DNA of 62,994 nt from JBCBJX01 sp038522735 (GTDB lineage Bacteria > Pseudomonadota > Alphaproteobacteria > Caulobacterales > Parvularculaceae), in NCBI GenBank assembly GCA_038522735.1, contig JBCBJX010000007.1:1-62994 (forward strand). The letters are read 5' to 3'. A program made the translations under genes and the position numbers. Every line of letters starts with the position of its first letter. Positions within the stretch are counted from its first letter, which is position 1. The notes beneath the pieces are model-generated. The model made no database searches, had not been told where the DNA came from, and was given only the letters and a program-made list of their open reading frames with translations. Positions 52,101-60,740 of the stretch are shown here, piece by piece.

Positions 52101-53180
52101 ATGACCACAGAAACCGAAACCCGCGAAGCGCTGTCGAAGCGGGTGAGCAAACTCATCACCCGAACGATCCAGCGCAACATCAAGGGCGTGGAGTATTTCG
52201 CGTCCGCCGCGCCGCCGGTGGGGCTGACGCCGAAAGAGACGATTTATAAACGCGGCACGCTGAAGCTGTACCACTATCACGCTCAGACGGACGAGATTTA
52301 CCGCGTCCCGATCCTCATCGTCATGGCTACGACCAACCGCGCCTATGTCATGGACATCGCGCCCGGCGGAAGCCTCGTCGAGTTCCTCGTGAAGAGCGGC
52401 TACGATGTGTTCGTGATGGACTGGGATCCGCCGCGGCCGGAAGAGAAAAACCTAGGCCTTGAGGACTACACCCAGGACTTCATCCCGGCGTGTCTAGATC
52501 GGATCCGGATGGAGACGGGCGAGGACGACGTCACCGTGATCGGATACTGCATGGGCGGCGTTCTGTCCGTGATCTACGGCGCGACGCACCCTGACGGCCC
52601 GATGAAGAACCTCGTCTGCTTCACGACGCCGATCAACTGGCACGAGATGGGCCTTTTCAACGCCTGGTCCGACAAGAACAGCCTCGACGTCGACAGGCTG
52701 GTCGATATGGTCGGCGTTGTTCCGGCCGACATGATCATGACGGCTTTCGACATGCTTCGTCCTGCCAGCGGCATCACCAACCGCATCGATCTATGGGATA
52801 ATCTGTGGAACGATCAGTTCGTTGAATCCTACCGGAAGTTCGATCGCTGGGCCAATGAAGGCCTGCCGCTTCCGGGAGAGTACTTCCGACAGGTCACCCG
52901 GGAGCTGATGTGGGGCAACAAGCTCTATACGGGCGAGCTGACCGTGGGCGGCAAGAACGCGAACCTCGCGAACATCAAGGTTCCGCTTCTCCACGCGGTC
53001 GCCGAGCACGATCATATCATTCAGCGGAAGGCGAGCGCGCCGCTCGTCGAGCTTGCGGGCTCGTCCGATAAAGAAGAGCTTGTGCTGAAAGGCGGCCACA
53101 TCAGCCTTGTGGCGGGGCCGAACGCCGTTCGGCGGCTCTGGCCGAAACTCGACGACTGGCTTTCAAAAAGGTCTGTGTAA
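52101..53180 (+). CDS. phaC: Class III-type poly(3-hydroxyalkanoate) synthase subunit PhaC
   Basis: A 359-residue PHA synthase, the size of class III PhaC (class I is ~590). The lipase-like box GYCMGG holds the nucleophile Cys150, and Asp304 (AEHDHII) and His333 (KGGHISL) complete the triad. These are one or two residues off the Allochromatium PhaC numbering (149/302/331). It polymerises hydroxyacyl-CoA at granule surfaces. The small PhaE-like gene is directly upstream and a GNAT gene overlaps its stop. Confidence 0.94.
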   Translation: MTTETETREALSKRVSKLITRTIQRNIKGVEYFASAAPPVGLTPKETIYKRGTLKLYHYHAQTDEIYRVPILIVMATTNRAYVMDIAPGGSLVEFLVKSGYDVFVMDWDPPRPEEKNLGLEDYTQDFIPACLDRIRMETGEDDVTVIGYCMGGVLSVIYGATHPDGPMKNLVCFTTPINWHEMGLFNAWSDKNSLDVDRLVDMVGVVPADMIMTAFDMLRPASGITNRIDLWDNLWNDQFVESYRKFDRWANEGLPLPGEYFRQVTRELMWGNKLYTGELTVGGKNANLANIKVPLLHAVAEHDHIIQRKASAPLVELAGSSDKEELVLKGGHISLVAGPNAVRRLWPKLDDWLSKRSV

Positions 53181-53779
53181 TGACGGAAAATCAGCAGCGA
53201 TACCCCACGTCCGTCACCTGCGACGAGCATATCTTCAATCTGCGGTTGATGACGGCTGCGGACGAAGAGAACATCCTCTCGTTTGCAAGAAAACTGCCTC
53301 CCCACGACCTTCTTTACGTGCCGCGCGACATCACCAACGCCAAAGTCGTCTCGGCCTGGGTCCGGGCGAACGAGAAAGGTCACGTCACGACGGTTCTCGC
53401 GATGGACGGCGACGAGATCGCGGGCTGCGCGGCGCTCTTTCAGGATCCGCTGTCCTGGTCGCCCCATTGGGGCGAGATGCGGGTTCTGGTGAGCAAGGCC
53501 GTCCGCGACAAGGGGCTCGGACGCATCCTGATCCAGGAGTGTTTCCTGATCGCCCTGGAAAAGGGCCTCAAAAAGCTGTCGGCCCAGATGACCGTCGATC
53601 AACAGGGCGCCGTCGCCATTTTTGAGGAGCTCGGTTTCCGGGGAGAGGCGCTGCTGAAAGATCAGGTGATCGATCGCGACGGCGAAACGCACGACATCGT
53701 CGTCTTGTCCTGCAATGTCGAACAAATCCACGCGCGCCTGGAGGCTTATGGCGTGAACGCGGCGGTGGAAAACGCCTAG
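53180..53779 (+). CDS. GNAT-family acetyltransferase
   Basis: A 199-residue GCN5-related protein. The acetyl-CoA motif is RVLVSKAVRDKGLGRILIQECF, followed by MTVDQQGAVAIFEELGF. The start ATG overlaps the phaC stop as TAATG, so it is made with the synthase. Its acceptor is unknown; it could modify the synthase or a granule protein, but coupling is the only support for that. Confidence 0.85.
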   Translation: MTENQQRYPTSVTCDEHIFNLRLMTAADEENILSFARKLPPHDLLYVPRDITNAKVVSAWVRANEKGHVTTVLAMDGDEIAGCAALFQDPLSWSPHWGEMRVLVSKAVRDKGLGRILIQECFLIALEKGLKKLSAQMTVDQQGAVAIFEELGFRGEALLKDQVIDRDGETHDIVVLSCNVEQIHARLEAYGVNAAVENA

Positions 53780-53979
53780 CCTCACGAGCCCGCCCATATT
53801 TCGCTCCGAAACATCCGTTTTTGAAGCAATATTTTATTCGGCGCGCCGCAGCGCAGCATAGATAGAGTTTTAACCTTCGTTTTTTGCAGCGCCGGCACTT
53901 TTATTTCAGGCCGGGCAGCGTATCTTATTTCGACAGTCGTCGAGCGATCGTTCGCGACGGCGCAACCGAAAGGTGCCCC

Positions 53980-54780
53980 ATGTCCGAAACCGTCGCCGAC
54001 TTCGGTCGCCCGTCATTTTCCCTCGCCATGCTCGAGGCCGGGCGGGCGCTTGGCGAAATGTCGCTCCTCCCGATCGCGGAAATCCCCTTGCGCGCCGCCC
54101 CGTCCGGCGACGGACATTCCGTCATCGTCTGCCCCGGCTTTTTGACGAGCGATCGCGCGACGAGCCTCCTTCGCCGGTTCATCACGAGCAAAGGATATCA
54201 CGCCCACGGCTGGAATCTCGGCCGCAACCTCGGGCCGGGGTCGGAAGGCGATATCTTCAATTTGCTGGCCGACAGAATAGACGCCGTGTTTCGCCAGTCC
54301 CGGCGCAAAGTCTCGCTTGTCGGATGGAGTCTCGGCGGCGTCATGGCCCGAGAGCTTGCAAAGCGGTTTCCCGAAAAGATCCGGCAGGTCGTCACTCTCG
54401 GCAGCCCGATCTCCGGGCGCGTTGAAGCATCGACGATTTCCTGGCTTTACAATCAGGTCGCCGGCCAGGATACGATGCCGGCGCATATGCAGGAGATGAT
54501 GGAGAACCTCGCCCGTCCGCCTGCCTATGTTCCGTCCACCTCAATCTTCACGAAGACCGACGGCATCGTGCACTGGCGGGGCTGCATCGAGCCGAAATCG
54601 GCGCAGACGGACAATATCGAAGTCTACGCCAGCCATTGCGGACTGGGCGTCAACCCGATCGTCTATTTCGCTGTCGCCGACCGGCTGGCCCTTCCTGAAA
54701 ACCAATGGTCTCCTTTCGACCGCAAGGCGTCCGCCTGGCGCAGAGCCGCGTTTCCGTCGAGCGGGCACGTGTACCACTAG
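53980..54780 (+). CDS. Lipase-like alpha/beta hydrolase
   Basis: A 266-residue hydrolase with PGFLTSDRATSLLRRFI near the oxyanion site and the nucleophile elbow GWSLGG (Ser in LVGWSLGGVMA), then LGSPISGR. The Asp is probably in FTKTDGIVHW and the His near VYASHCGLGVNP. It lacks a signal peptide. It may release acyl groups from PHA or storage lipids. The ATG at 53980 is preferred; the frame is open to 53884 but N-terminal residues there look non-coding. A bidirectional terminator follows. Confidence 0.8.
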   Translation: MSETVADFGRPSFSLAMLEAGRALGEMSLLPIAEIPLRAAPSGDGHSVIVCPGFLTSDRATSLLRRFITSKGYHAHGWNLGRNLGPGSEGDIFNLLADRIDAVFRQSRRKVSLVGWSLGGVMARELAKRFPEKIRQVVTLGSPISGRVEASTISWLYNQVAGQDTMPAHMQEMMENLARPPAYVPSTSIFTKTDGIVHWRGCIEPKSAQTDNIEVYASHCGLGVNPIVYFAVADRLALPENQWSPFDRKASAWRRAAFPSSGHVYH

Positions 54781-54823
54781 ACCAGCTGCACCGCCGCCGA
54801 ACGCCCGCATAGACCGCACCAAG

Positions 54824-54862
54824 AAAAACCGGCGCCGGACTTCTCCGACGCCGGTTTGTTTT
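54824..54862. terminator. Bidirectional terminator between hydrolase and phasin genes
   Basis: The stem AAACCGGCG(C)CGGA with TCCG(A)CGCCGGTTT, one mismatch, loop CTTC (54826-54857), is flanked by AAAAA on the left and TTTGTTTT on the right. It serves the plus-strand hydrolase gene and the minus-strand phasin gene that converge here. Confidence 0.8.
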
Positions 54863-54892
54863 CGACCCATCTGAAAGACAGGCTTCCGTTGC

Positions 54893-55369
54893 TTAGACGT
54901 TCGCGGAGCCGCGCGCTTTACCGCGCAGTTGGCCGAGATATTCGGCGACCGGGGCGAGCGTTTCTTTGCCGCCTTCGGCCGTCAGCGAGGTCACTTCACG
55001 GACCTGGGCGACATTGCGGTCGATGCCCTCGCGCAGCGCATCGCGCTGAATTCGGAGGGAATCGCCGATCGATTCCGCTTCCATGACCTGGCGCAGCGCG
55101 GCGAAGGTGGCGTCCGCGTTGGTCTGAGCGTTTTCAAGCATCGTCAGCAGAACTTCACGGCGCTTGTCGCCCATGATGGAGCCGGAATCGGAGAGCGCCG
55201 CGCCGGCGTCTTTGAAGCCGGCGCGGATGCGCGCGAAAATCGACTCCACGGCGAGGTCGGCGGCCGCTTCTGCGCTTTCCACGGTTTCAGACGCCGCCTC
55301 AGCCGCTACGTCTTTCGCTTCTTCGACGGCTTCTTTCACGTCGTCGATGTTTTCTTTCACGTCGGTCAT
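54893..55369 (-). CDS. Phasin (PHA granule-associated protein)
   Basis: A 158-residue, all-helical protein with an acidic Ala/Glu/Val N-terminal coiled coil (EAVEEAKDVAAEAASETVES) and a phasin-like core (NAQTNADATFAALRQVMEAES, SLRIQRDALREGIDRNVAQVREV). No signal or membrane helix. It coats PHA granules. The ATG at 55369 is 31 bp after the upstream hydrolase stop; a longer frame to 55576 would run out of frame through that gene. Confidence 0.85.
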   Translation of the reverse strand: MTDVKENIDDVKEAVEEAKDVAAEAASETVESAEAAADLAVESIFARIRAGFKDAGAALSDSGSIMGDKRREVLLTMLENAQTNADATFAALRQVMEAESIGDSLRIQRDALREGIDRNVAQVREVTSLTAEGGKETLAPVAEYLGQLRGKARGSANV

Positions 55370-55400
55370 TTCTGTCACTCCTTTTTTGGGTTCGTGGGGC

Positions 55401-56318
55401 TTACGCCGCTTTTTCGGAGGCGGCGTTCTCCTCAACAGCGCGGACATGCTCCGCGATGAGATCAGTGATGCGCGGCATGTGGTTCGGCGGCAGGTCGTGC
55501 CCCATGCCGTCGAGGATCTCGAGCCGCGCGCCTTCGATGTTCGCTGCAATGTCGTGACCGGCCTGCACCGGCACAAGAGGATCGGTCGATCCGTGCAGGA
55601 CTAATGTCGGCGCCGTGATCTTCCGCGTCCACTGGCGCAGATCGCCGGTCGCGATGATCGCCGCAATCTGGCGGCGAATACCGGCCGGATAGTTGCAGCG
55701 CTCGATCGACGCGGCCACGCGCTCGCGAAGCGCTTGCAGATCATGTCCGCCGTTCCTGGTGCCGATGAGACCCCAGAGGTCCGTCGTCCGGTCGATCAAC
55801 TCGTCCCTGGTGCGGGCGCCGACGCGCGCATTGAAGACCGCCTGCGTGATCTTCGGATCGGCCTTCGGCAGCTTCGGGTTGTTGGTCGAACTCATCCATG
55901 CCGTGAAGCTTTTAACCCGGTGCGGATGATCGGCCGCGACGATCTGGGAAATCATGCCGCCCATGGAGACGCCGACCAGATGCGCCCGATCGATGTTCAG
56001 CGCGTCGAGGACGCCGACCGTGTCGGCGGCCATGTCGCGAAGCGTGTAGGGCGCAAGACGCTTCAGCCCCAGCAGGCTGGCGATGGCCATGTACTGAGGT
56101 TTCAGCGCGGTCTTTGCGTGCAGCTTTTCGGACAGCCCGACATCGCGGTTGTCGAAGGCGATCACGCGATAACCGAGACCGACGAGATGCTCGATGAACG
56201 CCGGCGGCCAGAAGGTGAGCTGCGCCGCAAGACCCATGACGAGCAGAACCGCCGGGTTCGACGGATCGCCGTGGTCCTCGTACTCGATCTTGACGCCGTT
56301 GGCGGTAAGCTGAGCCAT
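55401..56318 (-). CDS. Alpha/beta hydrolase
   Basis: A 305-residue hydrolase with VMGLAAQLTFWPPAFIEHL, DNRDVGLSEK, the nucleophile elbow GVSMGG, Asp in HGSTDPLVPV and His in DGMGHDLPPN. The family includes esterases and intracellular PHB hydrolases. It sits between the phasin and wax-ester synthase genes, all on the minus strand, so a storage-lipid mobilisation role is inferred. Starts 17 bp after the WS/DGAT stop. Confidence 0.85.
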   Translation of the reverse strand: MAQLTANGVKIEYEDHGDPSNPAVLLVMGLAAQLTFWPPAFIEHLVGLGYRVIAFDNRDVGLSEKLHAKTALKPQYMAIASLLGLKRLAPYTLRDMAADTVGVLDALNIDRAHLVGVSMGGMISQIVAADHPHRVKSFTAWMSSTNNPKLPKADPKITQAVFNARVGARTRDELIDRTTDLWGLIGTRNGGHDLQALRERVAASIERCNYPAGIRRQIAAIIATGDLRQWTRKITAPTLVLHGSTDPLVPVQAGHDIAANIEGARLEILDGMGHDLPPNHMPRITDLIAEHVRAVEENAASEKAA

Positions 56319-56335
56319 GATAGCAACTCTTCCTG

Positions 56336-57892
56336 TCAGTGTACCGACGTCGATGTTTCGGGGGCCGCCTGCTGCGACGACGCGTCGCCGACGTTTTCGG
56401 CTGTCGGCGCGCCGACCGTCGCTCCGCCCTCTTTTTTCAATGCAGCCGCCTCAAGCAATTCGTCGAAAGATTCCTGCAGGCAAGACGCGTAGAAGGACGG
56501 GTCCGGCATCATTTCGCGGCACGCCGTGATCGCGATGCAGACTTCGCCGCAATAGCTGGTCACCGCCTGAAAGAGCCCCATGGAGTCCATGACCGGACCG
56601 ATGCCGTAGGACGCGACCATGCGCGCGCCGGCCATATACAGCGGAACCTGCGGGCCTGGAACGTTCGTAACCACCATATTGAACATGGGGCGAAGACGGT
56701 TCGCGAGGCCGAGGCGCGAATAGAGGCGCGTGGAAATACCGGAAATCATCGCCGGCGCCAGTTTCGAAGCCTCTGAGAGTTCTCGCGCGCCGACGGCGTT
56801 CGCCATCGCTTTAGACTTGCCGGCCTCCGCGTGGGTGAACTGCAGACGCGCGACCGCGTCCGCGATGTGGGTGCCGACCGGGATCGACAGGGCCGAAACC
56901 TGGTTGCCCATGGCGTTCTTTTCGTCCTTGGAGCGGACCGAGACGGGCGCCATCGCGATCAGGCTGTCGGTCGGCAGTTCGTCCTTGGATTTCAGGTATC
57001 GGCGCATGCCGCCGCCGACGATCGCGAGAACGACGTCGTTTACGGTGGAACCCGGAACCAGCTTCCGGATCTTTTTGATGTCGTTCAGATCAAACTTGAC
57101 GCCCTCGGCCACGCGATGCGCCGACACCTGACCGTTGAAGCGCGTGCGCGGAACCTTGTTTCCGAGCATCCGGAATTCGCCGCGGGTCACGCCGGAGGCG
57201 AATTTCAGGGCGCCGGGGGCCATGCGCCGCGACATGTTGAGGGCGTGAAACGGACGGGTCGTGTAGTTCAGATTGGACCGGGCGAGCATTTCAACAAGAC
57301 TGACATCGCGCCGGCGCACGCGCGTCGAGGCTTCGCGCTGATCGCTCTCGGCGTCCGGCGTCAGGGTGTGAATGGCTTCGGTGATATCGACGCCCGAAGC
57401 GCCGTCGATGGCGCAATGGTGGACCTTCGAAACGATCGCATACGATCCTTTCGGGATGTTCGGAATGTTGTCGAGGCCTTCGACAATCGTGAATTCCCAG
57501 AGCGGCTTCGCAAGGTCGAGCTGGCGCGCATGCAGCCGTGCGACCTGGATGCAGAGCTGGCGCCAGTCCCCCGGCTGCGGCAGCGCGATATGGCGGATGT
57601 GAAACTCGATATCGAAGTTCGGATCTTCGACCCAGTACGGATGGTCGATGTCGAGCGGCAGGTGCTTCAGTTTCTGGGTGAAGGTCTTCGCGAGGCCGGA
57701 CCGGCTTTCAACGAACTTCAGAATGTCCTTGAAACGCACGAACCCGTCCGGCGAGGTGGACGGATCATAAATTGCGAACGCGCCGATATGCATCGGGGTT
57801 CGCGGCGACTCCGCATGCAAAAACATCGCGTCGAGACCGGTCAGCTGTTCCGGCGACCATTCCCTGATGACGTCTCTCAGCTTCTTCGCCAC
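56336..57892 (-). CDS. Wax ester synthase/diacylglycerol acyltransferase (WS/DGAT)
   Basis: A 518-residue acyltransferase. The N-terminal QLTGLDAMFLHAESPRTPMHIGA, catalytic HHCAIDG (His158-His159...Asp163) and C-terminal NVPGPQVPLYMAGARM are all conserved. It makes wax esters or triacylglycerols from acyl-CoA. The final ~25 residues are Ala/Thr-rich and look disordered. Upstream lies an inverted repeat likely bound by the neighbouring TetR protein. Confidence 0.94.
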   Translation of the reverse strand: MAKKLRDVIREWSPEQLTGLDAMFLHAESPRTPMHIGAFAIYDPSTSPDGFVRFKDILKFVESRSGLAKTFTQKLKHLPLDIDHPYWVEDPNFDIEFHIRHIALPQPGDWRQLCIQVARLHARQLDLAKPLWEFTIVEGLDNIPNIPKGSYAIVSKVHHCAIDGASGVDITEAIHTLTPDAESDQREASTRVRRRDVSLVEMLARSNLNYTTRPFHALNMSRRMAPGALKFASGVTRGEFRMLGNKVPRTRFNGQVSAHRVAEGVKFDLNDIKKIRKLVPGSTVNDVVLAIVGGGMRRYLKSKDELPTDSLIAMAPVSVRSKDEKNAMGNQVSALSIPVGTHIADAVARLQFTHAEAGKSKAMANAVGARELSEASKLAPAMISGISTRLYSRLGLANRLRPMFNMVVTNVPGPQVPLYMAGARMVASYGIGPVMDSMGLFQAVTSYCGEVCIAITACREMMPDPSFYASCLQESFDELLEAAALKKEGGATVGAPTAENVGDASSQQAAPETSTSVH

Positions 57893-57950
57893 GTGATCCT
57901 CCGCATGTTTCCCGACGGACTGGAGCCGCCTTCATGATGAGACATGATAC

Positions 57951-57974
57951 AATAATGGAGTTGAGTCCAGTATT
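57951..57974 (-). promoter_or_regulatory. Inverted repeat upstream of WS/DGAT, probable TetR operator
   Basis: AATAATGGA-N6-TCCAGTATT, nine-base arms with one mismatch, 59 bp before the WS/DGAT ATG. The AT-rich patch (TATCAT at 57943-57948, minus strand) looks like a -10 box right beside it. Size and symmetry fit a TetR-family site. Confidence 0.55.
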
Positions 57975-58016
57975 ATTTTGCGGCGCAGAAGACTTTTCGG
58001 CGCCGCGGCAGCGACG

Positions 58017-58031
58017 CTCAATTTAATTGAG
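58017..58031. repeat. 15-bp perfect palindrome after the TetR gene
   Basis: CTCAATT-T-AATTGAG lies 14 bp past the stop of the TetR gene on the minus strand. It is not followed by a T-run. It could be a second regulatory site for the downstream WS/DGAT gene. The half AATTGAG partly resembles the centre of the nearby operator. Confidence 0.4.
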
Positions 58032-58044
58032 TAAAATCAGTCGC

Positions 58045-58674
58045 TTATTGAGAGGGGCCGCGAGGAAGCAGCCCGTTCAGGACGAGGTCCAGCGCCTGTC
58101 GATTGGCGCGGCGGGCGCGTTCGGCGTCCCCTGACCGGGCCCAGTTCAACGTCGCCGAGCGCCAGCAGGCCATCAGGCAATGGGCGGCGATCTCAGCATC
58201 GACGTCCCTGGAAAACGACCCGTCCGCCTGCCCTTCGCGGACAATATCCTCAATGATCTCAACGATGCTCGTCGCCGAGTTCTCGAGGTCCTCGTTTCCC
58301 TGAGCGAGGGCGTCGTAAACAATGCGACGCAAGAGATCTGCATGATCACGCCACTCGTCCAGGACGATCGCCCGCAGAAGCTCCAATTGTTCGACCGGAG
58401 GAAAATCGAACTCGGCGAGACGGCGGACGATCTGCTCGGAGACATCCTCATTGAACGCGGTGATCAGCGCCGCCTTGGTGGGAAAATGCAGAAAGAACGT
58501 AGCGTTCGCGACGTCGGCGCGGCGCGCGATCTCGTCGATCTTCACGTTCTCATAGCCGTGATCCTTCATCAGCGAGAACGCCGCATCCAGAATGCGCCGG
58601 CGCGTCTCCCGCTTCTTGCGTTCGCGCCGGGTCTGCGGCGCGTTCGAACTCGGCGAAGGTCTGCTTTTGCTCAT
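58045..58674 (-). CDS. TetR/AcrR-family regulator
   Basis: A 209-residue regulator. The N-terminal helix-turn-helix is KRETRRRILDAAFSLMKDHGYENVKIDEIARRADVANATFFLHFP, and the C-terminal ligand/dimer domain follows. The start is ATG at 58674 (MSKSRPSPSSN). It is co-oriented with, and just upstream of, the WS/DGAT, hydrolase and phasin genes, and divergent from the saccharopine-like gene. The inducer is probably an acyl-CoA or lipid, by context only. Confidence 0.88.
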   Translation of the reverse strand: MSKSRPSPSSNAPQTRRERKKRETRRRILDAAFSLMKDHGYENVKIDEIARRADVANATFFLHFPTKAALITAFNEDVSEQIVRRLAEFDFPPVEQLELLRAIVLDEWRDHADLLRRIVYDALAQGNEDLENSATSIVEIIEDIVREGQADGSFSRDVDAEIAAHCLMACWRSATLNWARSGDAERARRANRQALDLVLNGLLPRGPSQ

Positions 58675-58866
58675 CGGGCGGATGTCTTTCGTCAGGCGGC
58701 CGTCTTCAAGTCCCGCACGCGTTCGCGTCGCCTTGCAATCGCCTCCCCTCCCGCTCACTGCGACCGCTGCAGGAATGAATTGCAACGGTCGATCGATACT
58801 GCGCCTGATGATCGACAGGCCTGCACGTCCAGGAGCTGCGCGCGCAAAGAACAAGGGAGAAGCGTC

Positions 58867-60036
58867 ATGAACCCCAATGCGGAATTCGACGTCGTCGTCT
58901 ACGGCGCGACTGGTTTCACCGGCAAGCTCGTCGCGGAGTATATGAACGCCCGGTATCCGGCAGGATCCGGGACCCGATGGGCGATCGCCGGCCGATCGGA
59001 AGAAAAACTCCGCTCGGTCGTCGAGGAGTTCGCCCTTCCGGCCGACACGACCCTCATCGTCGCCGACGCCTCGGACCCCGTGTCTCTGAAAGCGCTTGCG
59101 GAGCGGGCGAAGTGCGTCCTCACCACCGTCGGTCCTTACACGCTTTACGGCGAGCCTCTCGTCGCGGCCTGCGCCGTGGTCGGCGCCGACTATGTCGATC
59201 TGTCCGGCGAGCCGCTGTGGATGCGGGACATGATCGATCGGTATTCGGATAAAGCGAAAGCCTCGGGCGCGCGCATCGTACATTCCTGCGGATTTGATTC
59301 GATCCCGTTCGATCTCGGCGTGCAGTTCCTGCAGGAAGAAGCGGTGAAGCGTTTCGGCTCGCCCCTCGCGCGCGTGAAAGGCCGCATGCGGGCGATGCAG
59401 GGGACCTTTTCAGGGGGCACGGCCGCGTCCGGCAAGGCGACCATGGCGGCCGTGAAAAAAGACCCGTCGCTCTTTAGCGTCCTGATCGACCCGTTCGCGC
59501 TCGCAGGCGGCTTCAGGGGTCCGGAGCAGCCGAAGGGCGACAAGATCATCGAAGAGGACGGCGTCTGGGCGGCACCGTTCTTCATGGCGCCGATCAATAC
59601 GAAAAACGTCCATCGCTCAAACGCGCTCCTCGGGCATCCGTATGGCGAAGACTTCGTCTACGATGAAATGATGGTCGCAGGGCCGGGCGAAAAAGGGAAA
59701 GCGGCCGCCGAGTTCATTGCAAGCCTCACGATCGGCGGCGGCGAAGGCGGACCGAAGCCCGGGGAAGGCCCGCCGAAAGAGGAGCGCGAGGCGGGTCATT
59801 ATACGTACGCGGCGACGGGCGTCGGGCCGTCCGGCGAACCGCTCACCGTCGTGGTCACCGGAGACAAGGACCCGGGCTATGGCTCCACATCGAAAATCAT
59901 CTCCGAAGCCGCGATCTGCCTCGTGACCGAATGCGAGGGCCTGCCGGGCGGCGTCTACACCCCCGCCCCGGCCATGGGCCCCGCCCTTCGCCGCCGGTTG
60001 ATCGCAAACGCCGGGCTGACATTCGAGGTGGAGTAA
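58867..60036 (+). CDS. Saccharopine-dehydrogenase-like NAD(P)-binding protein
   Basis: A 389-residue oxidoreductase. The Rossmann motif is VVVYGATGFTGKLVAEYM, followed by TTVGPYTLYGEPLVAACA, GADYVDLSGEPLWMRDM and HSCGFDSIPFDLG. It resembles the trans-acting enoyl reductase group (Mycobacterium Rv2449c/Rv2953-like) and other saccharopine-reductase-like lipid enzymes rather than true lysine enzymes. The ATG at 58867 has AGGGAGA upstream. Divergent from the TetR gene, so probably under its control. Substrate unknown. Confidence 0.85.
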   Translation: MNPNAEFDVVVYGATGFTGKLVAEYMNARYPAGSGTRWAIAGRSEEKLRSVVEEFALPADTTLIVADASDPVSLKALAERAKCVLTTVGPYTLYGEPLVAACAVVGADYVDLSGEPLWMRDMIDRYSDKAKASGARIVHSCGFDSIPFDLGVQFLQEEAVKRFGSPLARVKGRMRAMQGTFSGGTAASGKATMAAVKKDPSLFSVLIDPFALAGGFRGPEQPKGDKIIEEDGVWAAPFFMAPINTKNVHRSNALLGHPYGEDFVYDEMMVAGPGEKGKAAAEFIASLTIGGGEGGPKPGEGPPKEEREAGHYTYAATGVGPSGEPLTVVVTGDKDPGYGSTSKIISEAAICLVTECEGLPGGVYTPAPAMGPALRRRLIANAGLTFEVE

Positions 60037-60102
60037 GGTCTGGCTACTGCTGTTTTTGATCGAGCACACAACCATGCGAGCCTTCAAAAAGCGATCGGCG
60101 TG

Positions 60103-60500
60103 CGGAACCTGATCACGGACATGATCGAGCCCGCTCGCCAGTACGGGCGAGGAGCCTGCCCCGGACTTGATCCGGGGGCTACCGTCGGATCGCAGCGCTG
60201 CTCCGGAATGCGGGCCGGTCGGTGAACGACAAGCGCATCGAGCGGCTCTGGCGGCGGTGGAGGCTGAAGGTTCCCTGCAAACAGCCGAAGCGAGGCCGGC
60301 TCTGGTTCAACGACGGCTCGTGCATCCGTCTGCAGCCGGAAAAGCCGTTCCATGTCTGGAGCTACGACTTCGTCCATGAGCGCACCCATGACGGGATAGC
60401 CTTCCGGCTGCTCTGCGTCATCGACGAGTTCACGCGAGAGTGTCTCGCCATCCAGGTGAAGAGGAAACTCAACGCTGTGGAGGTGATCGTCGCCAGTTAG
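60103..60500 (+). pseudogene. IS3-family transposase (OrfB) remnant
   Basis: A fragment of an IS3-type OrfB integrase. The left part reads TDMIEPARQYGR. After 26 disrupting bases the frame resumes with GYRRIAALLRNAGRSVNDKR and LKVPCKQPKRGRLWFNDGS, then HVWSYDFVHERTHDG (first catalytic Asp) and VIDEFTRECLAI (second Asp). It stops at 60500, losing the third acidic residue and the C-terminus. No OrfA or terminal inverted repeats are recognisable, so it is immobile debris. Confidence 0.85.
60159..60177. repeat. Palindromic repeat inserted in the transposase remnant
   Basis: CCCCGGA-CTTGA-TCCGGGG, a 7-bp-arm palindrome of the CCCGGACTTGATCCGGG type seen dispersed in many alphaproteobacterial genomes. 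It falls where a single Tyr codon is expected in QYGR-Y-GYRRI, adding 26 bases and breaking the frame. Confidence 0.65.
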
Positions 60501-60740
60501 AGTACGTCGCAGTACTTATCCTCACCGACCCGCAAGCGGTCTTAAGGCTCGCGTCAAAGCTTAGATCAACGTCGATCCAGCTCTGAAGCTTCAGAACATC
60601 CTCGTTCGATAACCGCCTTCTTGCAGTCATCCTGATCGACCGGCACGTCCGTAAACGCTGTCCGGTTGCTGGTCGGGTTTCCGTACTCGTTTCAGAGCGC
60701 TCTCCGATCGCGGGCGGGCGCCGTCAGCAAACGGGGAGAC

